64,000 nucleotides of DNA, taken from Bradyrhizobium sp. WSM3983 (GTDB lineage Bacteria; Pseudomonadota; Alphaproteobacteria; Rhizobiales; Xanthobacteraceae). The stretch spans positions 179,236-243,235 of the forward strand of contig NZ_AXAY01000014.1 of assembly GCF_000473045.1 (NCBI RefSeq), written 5' to 3'. Below are positions 52,599 through 62,743 of the stretch, in pieces (position 1 is the first letter of the stretch; each line of letters opens with the position of its first letter). The notes under the pieces are model-generated. The model was not told the DNA's origin, made no database searches, and saw only the letters and a program-made list of their open reading frames with translations. The position numbers and the translations under genes were made by a program.

Positions 52599-53301
52599 CG
52601 GCGACGACGCATCTGAGACTGCTGCCCTTCTCACGCGGGCGCTGCAGTTTGGCGACTCGATGTTCCCCATCGGCGGGTTCTCGTTTTCGTCCGGCCTGGA
52701 ATCCGCCATTCAGAAACGCGTCGTCATCGACGCGGCCACGCTTCGAGCGTTCACGCGCACTGCAATAGAGCAGGCGGCGCGCGGAGACGGCATCGCGTTG
52801 ATCGCCGCGCATCGCGCGGCAGTTGTGGGCGACGTCGATGCTCTTACTCGAATTGATTCGCAGGTCTATGCGCGCAAGCTTTCAGACGAGGCCCGAACAA
52901 TGTCGATTCGCATGGGCAAAAAATTCACCGAGATTGGTGTGGAAGTGGTCGGCGCACCGCTGCTTCGTGCCTGGCGTCACCGCATTGAAACGTCCGTTAC
53001 CCCCGGTTGCTATCCCATAGCGTTGGCAGTCAATTTCGCCGCACAAGGCCTGCCTGCCCGCCAGGCATTTGTCGTGCACCAATACGGTGTTGCGGCAACG
53101 ATCCTCGGTGCGGCCTTGCGACTGATGAAACTCAGCCACATCGAGACACAGAAGATTCTCTACGAGCTCTCCGGCCAATCGGAAGGGATGTACGTGACGG
53201 CCGCCGCGGCACGGTTGTCGGACATGGCAGGCTTTGCTCCGTTGACGGAAATCCTGGCCGCCGTCCACACACGAGCGCATGTGCGCCTGTTCATGAGTTG
53301 A
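52582..53301 (+). CDS. ureF: Urease accessory protein UreF
   Basis: A 239-residue all-helical protein that works with UreD and UreG in loading nickel. Visible are RALQFGDSMFPIGGFSFSSG, TRTAIEQAARGDGIALIAAH, MSIRMGKKFTEIGVEVVGAP and LSGQSEGMYVTAAAARLSDM, the conserved UreF blocks. Its start ATG lies inside the ureE gene, so translation may be coupled. ureG follows after 19 bp. Confidence 0.93.
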   Translation: MIIANDGDDASETAALLTRALQFGDSMFPIGGFSFSSGLESAIQKRVVIDAATLRAFTRTAIEQAARGDGIALIAAHRAAVVGDVDALTRIDSQVYARKLSDEARTMSIRMGKKFTEIGVEVVGAPLLRAWRHRIETSVTPGCYPIALAVNFAAQGLPARQAFVVHQYGVAATILGAALRLMKLSHIETQKILYELSGQSEGMYVTAAAARLSDMAGFAPLTEILAAVHTRAHVRLFMS

Positions 53302-53320
53302 CGTGAATGGAGCTTCTTGA

Positions 53321-53962
53321 ATGTCAAAGAGTATCACGCGCATCGGCATCGGCGGCCCGGTTGGGTCAGGTAAAACTGCGATCGTGGAAGCCATCACACC
53401 GCGTTTGCTCGAATTGGGCATCAAGGTGCTCATCATTACCAACGACGTTGTAACGACCGAAGACGCCAAGCACGTTCAGCGGACCCTCAAGGGCGTTCTG
53501 CTCGAGGAGCGCATCCTCGGAGTCGAGACGGGGGCCTGCCCTCATACCGCGGTGCGCGAAGACCCGAGCATGAACCTCGCCGCAGTTGAGGATATGGAAC
53601 GGCGCTTTCCGGACAGCGACGTCGTGCTGATCGAAAGCGGAGGCGACAACCTGACGCTAACCTTCTCGCCCGCGCTGGTGGACTATTTCATCTATGTGAT
53701 CGATGTCGCTGCGGGCGATAAAATCCCTCGCAAGAACGGACCCGGGATCACGCATTCCGACATCCTCGTCATCAACAAGACCGATCTTGCACCCCACGTC
53801 GGAGCCAGCCTTGACGTGATGAAGCAGGATTCGAGGATGATGCGCGGCAGCAAGCCGTTCCTCTTCACGAACTGCAAGACCGGGGAAGGTATTCCGGAGT
53901 TGGTCGCCCTGATCGAGCGCGAGTTTCTGTTCGACATCAATCCGCGGGCTCGGGCCTCATGA
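53321..53962 (+). CDS. ureG: Urease accessory GTPase UreG
   Basis: A 213-residue SIMIBI GTPase that drives nickel insertion. P-loop GGPVGSGKTAIVEAI near residue 12, VLIITNDVVTTEDAKHVQ, GVETGACPHTAVREDPSMNL with the nickel-binding CPH motif, LIESGGDNLTLTFSPALVDY and the base-binding VINKTDLAPHVG are all in place. Last four bases overlap ureD (ATGA). Confidence 0.97.
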   Translation: MSKSITRIGIGGPVGSGKTAIVEAITPRLLELGIKVLIITNDVVTTEDAKHVQRTLKGVLLEERILGVETGACPHTAVREDPSMNLAAVEDMERRFPDSDVVLIESGGDNLTLTFSPALVDYFIYVIDVAAGDKIPRKNGPGITHSDILVINKTDLAPHVGASLDVMKQDSRMMRGSKPFLFTNCKTGEGIPELVALIEREFLFDINPRARAS

Positions 53963-54909
53963 TACCGGCAGCCTTCCCTCCCTGGGCTCGCGTCGAAGCG
54001 CTCGGCGCATCGATGCCGGAATTCGTCTCCTTCCAGGATGAGCCGCTGCAGATGAGGAGCGGCACTGTCGGCAAGACGGGTTTCCTGCGTCTGGGCTTCG
54101 AGCACCGCACCGGCCAAACGATCCTGGCGACGCTGGAGCGCCGTGCACCCTACATGGTGCAGCGCGCACTGCATTGCGACGAGGAAATGCCAGGCCTTGC
54201 CTACGTGTTCCTCATCACCACCACGGGCTGCGTGCTACAGGGAGACAGGCTCGCTCTGGACGTCACCCTCGGTCCGCGCGCACAGGCGCACCTCACCTCG
54301 CAGTCGGCAACCAAGATTCATGCGATGGACGCCAACTACGCGGCGCAAAGCCAGACGATTACGCTTGCCGATGACGCTTATCTGGAATTCCTTCCCGATC
54401 CCGTGATCCCGCACCGACGCGCGCGGTTTCTCAGCGACACCCAGATCTCCGTCGCTCCGTCGGCTACGCTGCTCTTCTCGGAGATCATTCAGCCAGGCCG
54501 CAAGCACCATCATCCGGACGAGCGCTTCGGAGCAACCGTGCTGTCGATATCAACGTCAGTGGTGCGGCCCGATGGTCGTTCGTTGTTTGCAGAGAAGTTG
54601 GTCATCGAGCCGCGGCGATATGTGATGCGGCAGACTGGCGTGATGGACTCCTTCGACGTGTTCGCCAACGTGATCCTGTGCGCTCCCAAGGACAAGGCCG
54701 AACGCATCCACGAGCGCATGGGGGCCGATGTGAATTTTGCGGAAAGCCTGGCGTTCGGCGCCTGTCATCTACCCAATGATGCCGGCCTGATCTTCAAGGT
54801 ACTGGGCCGTGAAACCGCGCAGGTGAAGGCCAAAGTTCGCGAGTTCTGGGAAATCGTTCGTCAGGAGATCATCGGCGCCGCGTTACCTCCGCGCTACCTA
54901 TGGCGCTAG
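53959..54909 (+). CDS. ureD: Urease accessory protein UreD (UreH)
   Basis: A 316-residue scaffold that binds urease and recruits UreF-UreG. Conserved: MPEFVSFQDEPLQMRSGTVG, PYMVQRALHCDEEMPGLAYV, GCVLQGDRLALDVTLGPRAQ and the hallmark AHLTSQSATKIHAMDANYAA. In most operons ureD is first; here it is last, after ureG and overlapping its stop by four bases. The rest of the C-terminal half (EIIQPGRKHHHPDERFGATV, ESLAFGACHLPNDAGLIFKV) matches too. Confidence 0.92.
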   Translation: MIPAAFPPWARVEALGASMPEFVSFQDEPLQMRSGTVGKTGFLRLGFEHRTGQTILATLERRAPYMVQRALHCDEEMPGLAYVFLITTTGCVLQGDRLALDVTLGPRAQAHLTSQSATKIHAMDANYAAQSQTITLADDAYLEFLPDPVIPHRRARFLSDTQISVAPSATLLFSEIIQPGRKHHHPDERFGATVLSISTSVVRPDGRSLFAEKLVIEPRRYVMRQTGVMDSFDVFANVILCAPKDKAERIHERMGADVNFAESLAFGACHLPNDAGLIFKVLGRETAQVKAKVREFWEIVRQEIIGAALPPRYLWR

Positions 54910-54946
54910 CCGAGAGTGGGTGCCGACAAACCTAAAGGAGGCGGCA

Positions 54947-55963
54947 ATGGAACAGATCCTGGCAAAATGGGAGAGCCTCGCCGCATCGTCAGGCGCATTG
55001 CGGTTCCTGGACATCAATTTGCGCAGCACTGGGCAAGTCATGTTTCAGAACAACCCGCTGACCGGGATCCTTTTCCTCGCGGCGATAGCCTGCGGGTCAT
55101 ATGCAGCTGGCGCTCCCCGGGTGGCAATTGCAGGTGTCCTCGCGATCGTCGTGGCAAACCTGACCGCGGAGCTGCTTCACGTTGAGACCGAGTCGCTCCA
55201 TGCTGGGCTCTACGGCTTTAACGCCATCCTCGTCGGCCTTGCACTGGCGACGTTCCTGGCTCCCGGAGCACTGCTTTGGGTGTATGTGATACTGGGAGCA
55301 GCCGTATCCGTAGTCGTGATGTTGGGGACGACCAACGTCGTCAAGCCATGGGGTGGCGCCCTCACGTTTCCGTTCGTGATCACAACGTGGCTTCTCTTGT
55401 TGGCCACGTACGGATTTTCGGGCCTTGCGGGAACAGCCCTGCCGACCGGCAACGTTGTTGCCGCGTTCCAGCCCTACAAGGGAAGCCCGCTCCAACTGAT
55501 TGACCTCGCCCAGGGCGTGTTCCTGAGCATCTCGCAAGTCTTCCTGAAGGCCAGCAGCATCGCGGCGTTGCTGCTGCTTGCAGGGCTCGCCGTAAGCTCG
55601 CTGGCAGCCGCCGCCTTCGCTCTTGGAGCTGCGATATTGGCTGTGCTGACGGCCCATCTTTTCGGCGCCGAGAGCGACCTGATCACCGGCGGCCTGCTTG
55701 GATTCAGCCCGGTCCTGACGGCCATCGCGCTTGGTACCGTCTTCTATCAGCCGAGCTGGCGCGTCGTGGCCTACACGGTCCTCGCCACGATGTTCACGGT
55801 GATCGTCCAGTCAGCCTTGAACGTCGCGCTGACACCGTTGGCCATTCCGGCGCTGACGGCACCGTTCGTGCTGGTGACGTGGCTGTTCCTGTTGCCACGG
55901 CAGCGCCTGGAGGGAGTGCCTGGCGTTGCCGGCGAAAGCGAAAGGCCGGCCGCCGTAGCTTGA
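54947..55963 (+). CDS. Urea transporter (UT family)
   Basis: A 338-residue channel-type urea transporter. It has the two-fold repeated UT sequence pattern: LRFLDINLRSTGQVMFQNNP, LTGILFLAAIACGSYAAGAP, LHAGLYGFNAILVGLALATF in the first half and LFGAESDLITGGLLGFSPVL, TAIALGTVFYQPSWRVVAYT in the second. The N-x-P-L-x-G-I-L signature is visible. AAAGGAGG lies before ATG 54947, 37 bp after ureD, so it belongs to the operon and imports the substrate of urease. Confidence 0.9.
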   Translation: MEQILAKWESLAASSGALRFLDINLRSTGQVMFQNNPLTGILFLAAIACGSYAAGAPRVAIAGVLAIVVANLTAELLHVETESLHAGLYGFNAILVGLALATFLAPGALLWVYVILGAAVSVVVMLGTTNVVKPWGGALTFPFVITTWLLLLATYGFSGLAGTALPTGNVVAAFQPYKGSPLQLIDLAQGVFLSISQVFLKASSIAALLLLAGLAVSSLAAAAFALGAAILAVLTAHLFGAESDLITGGLLGFSPVLTAIALGTVFYQPSWRVVAYTVLATMFTVIVQSALNVALTPLAIPALTAPFVLVTWLFLLPRQRLEGVPGVAGESERPAAVA

Positions 55964-56012
55964 TCCTCATCATGGTCGTTCGGTATTCGGAATTGTCGGA
56001 GGAAGTGGGACT

Positions 56013-57467
56013 ATGGGACTCATCGGGATCTTGCTTGGTCTGGCCCTGTTGATGTGGCTCGCATATCGGGGGGTGAGTGTTCTGCTGGTCTCTCCATTGG
56101 CGGCGCTGATTGCCGCCGTGTTCTCGGGCGAACCGCTGCTCGCCCACTGGACGCAGACGTTCATGAGCGGGGCAGCGCGGTTCGTCGCGCAGTGGTTTCC
56201 CATGTTCATGCTAGGCGGGTTGTTCGGAAAGCTTATGGGCGACAGCGGTTCGATCAGCTCCATTGCGCAGTATTTGACCAACAAGTTGGGGACCGGCCGC
56301 ACGATCCTCGCGGTGGTGATCGTCTCGGCCATTGTTACCTATGGCGGTGTGAGCGTGTTCGTCGCATTTTTCGTGCTGGTGCCCATGGCCCACGAGATGT
56401 TCCGCGCCGCGAATATCCCGCGCCGGCTGTTGCCGGCAACCATCGGCCTCGGCGCATTCACGTTCACCATGTCAGTGATGCCAGGAACGCCTTCGGTCAA
56501 CAACGCTATTCCAATGCCGTACTTCGACACCACCACCTTCGCGGCCCCCGGCCTAAGTCTCATCGCGTCGGCCATCATCTTCGTCTTCGGCATGTGGTGG
56601 CTCGGCCGTGCCGAGGTGGCCGCGCGCAAGGCTGGCGAAGGTTACGATGGCGAGGCGGAAGCCGCTCCTGTCGTTCCTTTCGTTAGCGAGATAGTTCGCG
56701 AGCAAGCGGCACCGGCGGGTGACTTCGACCCGGCGGAGTTGCCACATGGCAAGCGGGCTGAGAGCGGACCTCCCTTCGCCGTGGCCGTGCTGCCCCTCGT
56801 CGTCGTCATCGTCACGAATTTCATGATGTCGCTTGTCGTATTCCCGCGCCTCGATTTTTCGTTCCTGTCCGAATACCAGTGGGGCGGTACGACGATCGGG
56901 GCCGTGTCCGGCGTTTGGTCAGTTATCGTGGCTCTCGCGGCGGCAAACCTGACCGTCCTTCTCTTCAACCTTCGACGCTTGCCATCGTTACGCGAAAGTC
57001 TCGACGCCGGTGCGAATTCGGCAGCCTTGCCGATGTTGATGATCGCCAGTCTTGTCGGCTTTGGCGCGGTCGTTGCCGCGTTGCCGGCATTCACGACGGT
57101 GCGCGATGCGGTATTCGGGATTGCCGGAGGACCGCTGGTCTCGTTGTCCGTCTCCATGAACGTGCTGGCGGGGCTGACCGGTACCGCCTCCGGCGGCATG
57201 GCAATCGTCCTCAATGCATTTGGCGACGACTTCTTGCGTCTTGGCGCCGAGCATCACATCGATCGCGAATTGATGCATCGTATAACAACGATGAGCGCCG
57301 GTACCCTTGATGCCCTTCCCCACAACGGCACCGTGCTGCTCCTCTTGCAGATAAGCGGTCTCACTCATCGTGAAAGCTATCTCGACATGGTGATGACCGT
57401 GATCGTCAGCTGTATTGTCGCACTCGTTGCTGTCCTCATCCTGGGTACGGTTTTCGGATCGTTTTGA
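56013..57467 (+). CDS. GntP-family permease
   Basis: A 484-residue membrane protein of the GntP gluconate/H+ symporter family. It begins MGLIGILLGLALLMWLAYRG, and the conserved part VSAIVTYGGVSVFVAFFVLV, GLGAFTFTMSVMPGTPSVNN and AIPMPYFDTTTFAAPGLSL follow, with about twelve helices and a soluble insert near residues 205-255. GntP proteins move gluconate or other small carboxylates. It follows the urea transporter after 50 bp in the same direction and may be co-transcribed, though its substrate link to urea is not obvious. Confidence 0.88.
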   Translation: MGLIGILLGLALLMWLAYRGVSVLLVSPLAALIAAVFSGEPLLAHWTQTFMSGAARFVAQWFPMFMLGGLFGKLMGDSGSISSIAQYLTNKLGTGRTILAVVIVSAIVTYGGVSVFVAFFVLVPMAHEMFRAANIPRRLLPATIGLGAFTFTMSVMPGTPSVNNAIPMPYFDTTTFAAPGLSLIASAIIFVFGMWWLGRAEVAARKAGEGYDGEAEAAPVVPFVSEIVREQAAPAGDFDPAELPHGKRAESGPPFAVAVLPLVVVIVTNFMMSLVVFPRLDFSFLSEYQWGGTTIGAVSGVWSVIVALAAANLTVLLFNLRRLPSLRESLDAGANSAALPMLMIASLVGFGAVVAALPAFTTVRDAVFGIAGGPLVSLSVSMNVLAGLTGTASGGMAIVLNAFGDDFLRLGAEHHIDRELMHRITTMSAGTLDALPHNGTVLLLLQISGLTHRESYLDMVMTVIVSCIVALVAVLILGTVFGSF

Positions 57468-57869
57468 CCGCTGTGGTTCGACAGGCGGCGCGCCATATTC
57501 GTATGAGATCGTGAATGCGGATGCGAGCATCTTCCGGAGGTTTGCCGGGCGGGGTAAGCGCTCGAGTGCGCCATTCAGAATATCGCTGCGAACTCATACG
57601 CAATTGAAATTGCTTGTGATTTTTCCCATCCCGAATGGTTCGACGGGTGTCGGCGCAGACTTCGGCCTCACCCGCTGTCATAGGGGATTTCAGCCTCACG
57701 ACAGCGTGCGCCTTTCGCTCCGGGATCGTAGTATGATCGCAGGAAACCGTCGAAGCTTCGAGACCAAGGATTTCGCGCAGCACTCAATTGCAGCGCGCGA
57801 AGAGACGCACTCCAGGATGAAGCCGCCGATCGCACTTGCGGTCAGACGGCACGGCACATGGAGGACATT
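57468..57869. other. Intergenic region before NAD-glutamate dehydrogenase
   Basis: About 400 bases with no gene I can support and no repeat from the other intergenic families. A GGAGG site sits immediately before 57870. Confidence 0.35.
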
Positions 57870-60800
57870 ATGGCGCGGCGTGACGACAAGGCCCGGGCAA
57901 TCCTGATCCGCGATGCAGCGGGCAGCGTGCCAGCGGGCAAGAGCCCCCGGGCCTTTGCCGAGCCCTTGTTCGGCTACACCAATATCGAGGATCTCGCCAA
58001 ATACGATGCCGCCTCGCTTGCCCTCCTGGCGGAGCAAGCCTGGGAGCACGTGCAGAGGCGGACGGCCGGCAGCGCCGATATCCGCGTCGTCAATCCGACG
58101 TTGCCGAACGGGCACGAGATTTCGGTGCTCGAAATCCTCAACGACAACATGCCCTTCCTGTTCGATTCCACCATGGCGGAGCTCGCCGAGCAGGGCATCG
58201 AAGTCACCCTGGTCGCTCACCCGATCATCGCCGTGGAGCGCGATGATCGGGGCAAGCTGCTGCGCTTCTACGGCGAAGCACTGCCGGAAGGAGCAAAGGG
58301 CGCGCGCGAAAGCCTGATTCATCTCCACATCACCCGCCTGGACGCGGATGCCGATCGTCAGAAGGTGATCGACGGCCTGACCAGGACGTTGGACAATGTC
58401 CGCGCCTGCGTCGCCGACTGGCGCGTCATGCGCGACCGCGTCGAGAAAGCGATCGAGACGTTCTCTTCCAATCCGCCGCCGCTGCCGATCGACGAGGTCG
58501 CCGAAGCCAATCAGTTCCTGCAATGGCTCTGCGCGGACAATTTCACCTTCCTCGGCGTGCGCGAATATCGCTTCTCGCCCGACAGCGACGCGTCGGACGA
58601 CATCACGACCGGCGAAGGCCTCGGCATCCTGCGCGATCCGGACGTGAAGGTCCTGCGCCGCGGCGCCGAAATGGTAGTGATGACGTCGGAAATCCGCGAG
58701 TTCATGCGTGAGCCGACCCTGCTGATCGTCATCAAGGCCAATGTCAGCAGCCGCGTCCATCGCCGCATCCGCATGGACTATGTCGGCATCAAGCTCTATT
58801 CGCCCGACGGCCGGCTCGAAGGCGAGTTGCGCGTCGTCGGCCTTTTCACCTCGGGTGCCTACACCCGCTCGGCACGGCAGATCCCTTATGTGCGCCACAA
58901 GGTTTCGAGGGTGCTGCAGCGTGCCGGCTTCGACCCGAACGGACATTCCGGCAAGGCGCTCATGCATATTCTCGAGGAATATCCGCGTGACGAACTGTTC
59001 CAGATCGACGTCGACACTCTCTACAATTTCGTCATGGAGATCCTGATCCTCTATGAGCGCCCGCGCGTCCGGGCGTTGGCGCGGGTGGACAAGTTCGATC
59101 GCTTCGTCTCCATCCTCGCCTTCATTCCGCGCGACAAATACGACACCGACGTGCGCACGCGCGTCGGTGCCTTCCTGTCGCAGGTCTACAAGGGGACCCT
59201 GTCCGCCTCCTACGCATCATTCCCTGAAGGGGCGCTCGCGCGCGTCCACTACATCATCGGGCGCTATGAAGGCAAAACGCCGGTCGTCGAGCGTGCGACA
59301 CTGGAAGCCGGGATCAGCGCCATTGCCGCAACCTGGGCCGACAAGCTGAAGGCCGCGCTCGCCGCGTCGACCGATGGCATGCGGGCGCGCATGCTCACCA
59401 ACCGCTATGCCCGGGCCTTCAGCGGCGGCTATACCGAGGTTTTCGCGGCGGAACAGGCGATCGCCGATATCACGACCGTCGAAAAGCTCACGCCAGCCCG
59501 CCCGGTGACGATTTCGGTTCACCGCGACGAGGGCGAGGAGGATCCCAGGCGCTTCGGCCTGAAGGTCTTTTCGGACGCTGCACCGCTGTCGCTGTCCTAC
59601 CGCGTGCCGGTGATCGAGAACCACGGCCTGCGCGTGGTCAACGAACGCACCTATCAGATCGTGCCCGGCAACAGGCCGGAGCCGGTCTGGCTGCACGACA
59701 TGACAATCGAGACCAGCGACCGCGAGCCGATCGAGATCAACCCGGAATTCAGCCATCGCCTGGAAGCCTCGATCATGGCGGTGGTCGCCGATCGCGCCGA
59801 ATCCGACGGGTACAACGCCCTGATCCTGCGCACCGCCCTGGGCTGGCGGGAAGTCTCGACCATCCGGGCGCTGTCCCGCTATTTGCACCAGATTCGCGCT
59901 CCGTTCACCCAGGATTATATGTGGACGACTTTGCGCAAGAACGCCGCGATCACCGCCACCCTGGTCGCTCTGTTCCAGGCCCGCCTCGATCCGCGCCTCG
60001 CCTTGACGGATGCCGAGCGCTCGGCGCGCGAGACGGCCCTGCTTGCCGAGATCGAGGAGCAGCTCAAATCCGTCGCCTCGCTCGATGAAGACCGCATCCT
60101 GCGCCGCTTCACCAATCTGGTGCAGGCAACCGTTCGCACCAATCTGTGGCAGATCGGCCAGGATGGACATCCGCGTCCGGTGATCTCTTTCAAGTTCGAC
60201 GCGCGCCGGATCGACGACCTGCCCGCTCCCCGACCTCTCTACGAGATCTTCGTCTACTCACCCCGTGTCGAAGGTATTCATTTGCGCTTCGGCAAGGTTG
60301 CGCGCGGTGGCTTGCGCTGGTCCGACCGACCGCAGGATTTCCGCACCGAGATCCTCGGCCTCGTGAAGGCGCAGCAGGTCAAGAACGCCGTGATCGTGCC
60401 GGTTGGCGCCAAGGGCGGCTTCGTGCCCAAACGCCTGCCAGCGCCCTCCAATCGCGACGGCTTTATGGCCGAAGGCACCGAAGCCTATCGCATCTTCGTT
60501 CGCTCGCTGCTCGAACTCACCGACAATCTCGATGGCGACGATATCGTGCCGCCCGACTCTACCGTGCGGCATGACGGCGACGATCCCTACCTCGTCGTCG
60601 CCGCCGACAAGGGCACCGCCACCTTCTCCGACGTCGCCAACGCGATCTCGGCCGAGAAAAACCATTGGCTCGGCGATGCCTTCGCCTCCGGCGGCAGCCA
60701 GGGCTACGACCACAAGAAGATGGGGATCACCGCGCGCGGTGCCTGGGAGGCGGTCAAGCGCCACTTCCGCGAGCTCGGCACCGACATTCAGACCACGCCG

Positions 60801-62684
60801 TTCACCGTCGCCGGCGTCGGCGACATGTCCGGTGATGTCTTCGGCAATGGCATGCTGCTCTCGCCTGCGACGAAGCTCGTCGCCGCTTTCGATCACCGCG
60901 ACATCTTCATCGATCCCTCGCCCGATCCGGCGATCAGCTTCGCCGAACGCGGACGCCTGTTCGACCTGCCGCGTTCGAGCTGGCAGGATTACAACAAGTC
61001 GCTGATCTCGCAAGGCGGCGGCGTGTTCCCCCGCTCGCTCAAGGCGATCCCGCTCGCCCCGGAAGTACGCACCCTTCTTGATCTCGACAAGCCACAAGCC
61101 ACGCCTTTCGAGGTGATGACGGCGATCATGAAAGCGCGCACCGACCTTCTGTGGTTTGGCGGCATCGGCACCTATATCCGCTCGTCCTCGGAAAGCGACG
61201 ATCAGGCCGGCGACCGCGCCAATGATCCGATCCGCATCACCGGCGCCGACGTTCGCGCCCGGGTGATCGGCGAAGGCGCCAATCTCGGCGTCACCCAGCG
61301 CGGCCGCATCGAAGCGGCGCAGAACGGCGTCAGGCTCAACACCGACGCCATCGACAATTCGGCCGGCGTGAACACGTCCGACGTCGAGGTCAACATCAAG
61401 ATCGCGCTGGCGCGCCCCGAGCGCGAGGGACGCCTCAGTCCCGCTGACCGCAACAGCCTGCTTGTCGCGATGACCGACGAAGTCGGCGCGCTGGTGCTGC
61501 GCAACAACTATCTGCAGACGCTGGCGCTCTCACTGGCCGAACGCAAGGGCGTGGCCGAGACCGGCTTCCTCACCCGCCTGATGCAGTCGCTCGAACAGCG
61601 CGGCTTGCTCAGCCGCGCAGTGGAGTTCTTGCCGGACGACGCAGCGCTCGCCGAGCGCAAACGGCGCGGCCAGTTCCTGACGCGGCCCGAGCTTGCCGTG
61701 TTGCTCGCCTACGCCAAGCTGACCCTCTACGATGACCTGCTCGTCACCAGCGTGCCCGATGACCCCTATCTTGCCCGCGAACTATCCCAGTATTTCCCGC
61801 GCGAGCTTCAGGACAAATTCCCGGAAGCGGCGAAGTGGCATCGCCTGCGGCGGGAGATCATCGCGACCAGTCTCGCCAATGCGGTGATCAATCGCGGCGG
61901 CGCGGCCTGTGTCGTGCGCCTGATCGACGAGACCGACGCCGATATCCCGACCACCGTCATGGCCTATGTGGCGGTCGATGAATGCTACGGACTGAAGCGG
62001 CTCAATGACGCGATCGATGCACTCGACACCTGCATCGACGGGCAGCTGCAGCTGTCCCTCTACGCTTCAGTGCAGGACCTCCTGCTCTCCCGCATGGTCT
62101 GGTACTTGCGTAACGTCGATTTCAAGGTCGGACTGGAGGCCGTCGTCGCGCGCTTCGGCCCGGCTATCCGCCAGATCGTCGCCGGGCTCGACACCGCCCT
62201 GCCGCCGGACTTGCAAGCCGCGCGCGTCAAGCGGCGGCAGGAACTCACCGACGCCGGTGTCCCGGCCGGCCTCGTCGGCGAGCTCGCCGATCTCGACGCT
62301 CTGGTGTCGGCACCCGACATCGTGACGGTTGCCGAGCGCACCACGCGCCCCATCGGCGATGCCGCCGCGACCTTCTACGCCGCCGAGGCGAATTTCCGCC
62401 TCGATCGCATCATCGCCGCCGCTCGCAGTGTGCCGGCCAACGATTATTTCGAGCGCATGGCCATCGATCGCGCCGTTGAGCAGATCGCTGGCGCCGAAAG
62501 GAGACTGGCCGCGGATATGCTGGCAACCGGCCAGTCTGGCCCGCAGGCTGTCGAGACCTGGCTCGCGGCCCACCCCGAAGCGACGCGTATCCGCCGTTCG
62601 GTCGAGGAAATTGCTGCCAGCGGCCTAACCCTTGCCAAGCTGACGGTGGCGGCGAACCTGCTGGGGGACTTGGTCAAAGCCTGA
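57870..62684 (+). CDS. NAD-specific glutamate dehydrogenase, large (GDH-1600 type)
   Basis: A 1604-residue NAD-dependent glutamate dehydrogenase of the very large class (also called GDH2/L-180). It deaminates glutamate to 2-oxoglutarate and ammonia. Conserved landmarks: the N-terminal ACT-like/regulatory half (VVNPTLPNGHEISVLEILND, NMPFLFDSTMAELAEQGIEV), the catalytic part ARGGLRWSDRPQDFRTEILG, NAVIVPVGAKGGFVPKRLP with the catalytic Lys, YLVVAADKGTATFSDVANAI, and NAD-binding VAGVGDMSGDVFGNGMLLSP, then the long helical C-terminus. GGAGG six bases before ATG 57870 fixes the start; an ATG at 57858 is also possible. Length is normal. Confidence 0.95.
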   Translation: MARRDDKARAILIRDAAGSVPAGKSPRAFAEPLFGYTNIEDLAKYDAASLALLAEQAWEHVQRRTAGSADIRVVNPTLPNGHEISVLEILNDNMPFLFDSTMAELAEQGIEVTLVAHPIIAVERDDRGKLLRFYGEALPEGAKGARESLIHLHITRLDADADRQKVIDGLTRTLDNVRACVADWRVMRDRVEKAIETFSSNPPPLPIDEVAEANQFLQWLCADNFTFLGVREYRFSPDSDASDDITTGEGLGILRDPDVKVLRRGAEMVVMTSEIREFMREPTLLIVIKANVSSRVHRRIRMDYVGIKLYSPDGRLEGELRVVGLFTSGAYTRSARQIPYVRHKVSRVLQRAGFDPNGHSGKALMHILEEYPRDELFQIDVDTLYNFVMEILILYERPRVRALARVDKFDRFVSILAFIPRDKYDTDVRTRVGAFLSQVYKGTLSASYASFPEGALARVHYIIGRYEGKTPVVERATLEAGISAIAATWADKLKAALAASTDGMRARMLTNRYARAFSGGYTEVFAAEQAIADITTVEKLTPARPVTISVHRDEGEEDPRRFGLKVFSDAAPLSLSYRVPVIENHGLRVVNERTYQIVPGNRPEPVWLHDMTIETSDREPIEINPEFSHRLEASIMAVVADRAESDGYNALILRTALGWREVSTIRALSRYLHQIRAPFTQDYMWTTLRKNAAITATLVALFQARLDPRLALTDAERSARETALLAEIEEQLKSVASLDEDRILRRFTNLVQATVRTNLWQIGQDGHPRPVISFKFDARRIDDLPAPRPLYEIFVYSPRVEGIHLRFGKVARGGLRWSDRPQDFRTEILGLVKAQQVKNAVIVPVGAKGGFVPKRLPAPSNRDGFMAEGTEAYRIFVRSLLELTDNLDGDDIVPPDSTVRHDGDDPYLVVAADKGTATFSDVANAISAEKNHWLGDAFASGGSQGYDHKKMGITARGAWEAVKRHFRELGTDIQTTPFTVAGVGDMSGDVFGNGMLLSPATKLVAAFDHRDIFIDPSPDPAISFAERGRLFDLPRSSWQDYNKSLISQGGGVFPRSLKAIPLAPEVRTLLDLDKPQATPFEVMTAIMKARTDLLWFGGIGTYIRSSSESDDQAGDRANDPIRITGADVRARVIGEGANLGVTQRGRIEAAQNGVRLNTDAIDNSAGVNTSDVEVNIKIALARPEREGRLSPADRNSLLVAMTDEVGALVLRNNYLQTLALSLAERKGVAETGFLTRLMQSLEQRGLLSRAVEFLPDDAALAERKRRGQFLTRPELAVLLAYAKLTLYDDLLVTSVPDDPYLARELSQYFPRELQDKFPEAAKWHRLRREIIATSLANAVINRGGAACVVRLIDETDADIPTTVMAYVAVDECYGLKRLNDAIDALDTCIDGQLQLSLYASVQDLLLSRMVWYLRNVDFKVGLEAVVARFGPAIRQIVAGLDTALPPDLQAARVKRRQELTDAGVPAGLVGELADLDALVSAPDIVTVAERTTRPIGDAAATFYAAEANFRLDRIIAAARSVPANDYFERMAIDRAVEQIAGAERRLAADMLATGQSGPQAVETWLAAHPEATRIRRSVEEIAASGLTLAKLTVAANLLGDLVKA

Positions 62685-62743
62685 ATGGCGCGCCGCTCGT
62701 GTTGTACGTAAGCTCGCGCCGTAACGGCGGGGAGTGGGGCGAC

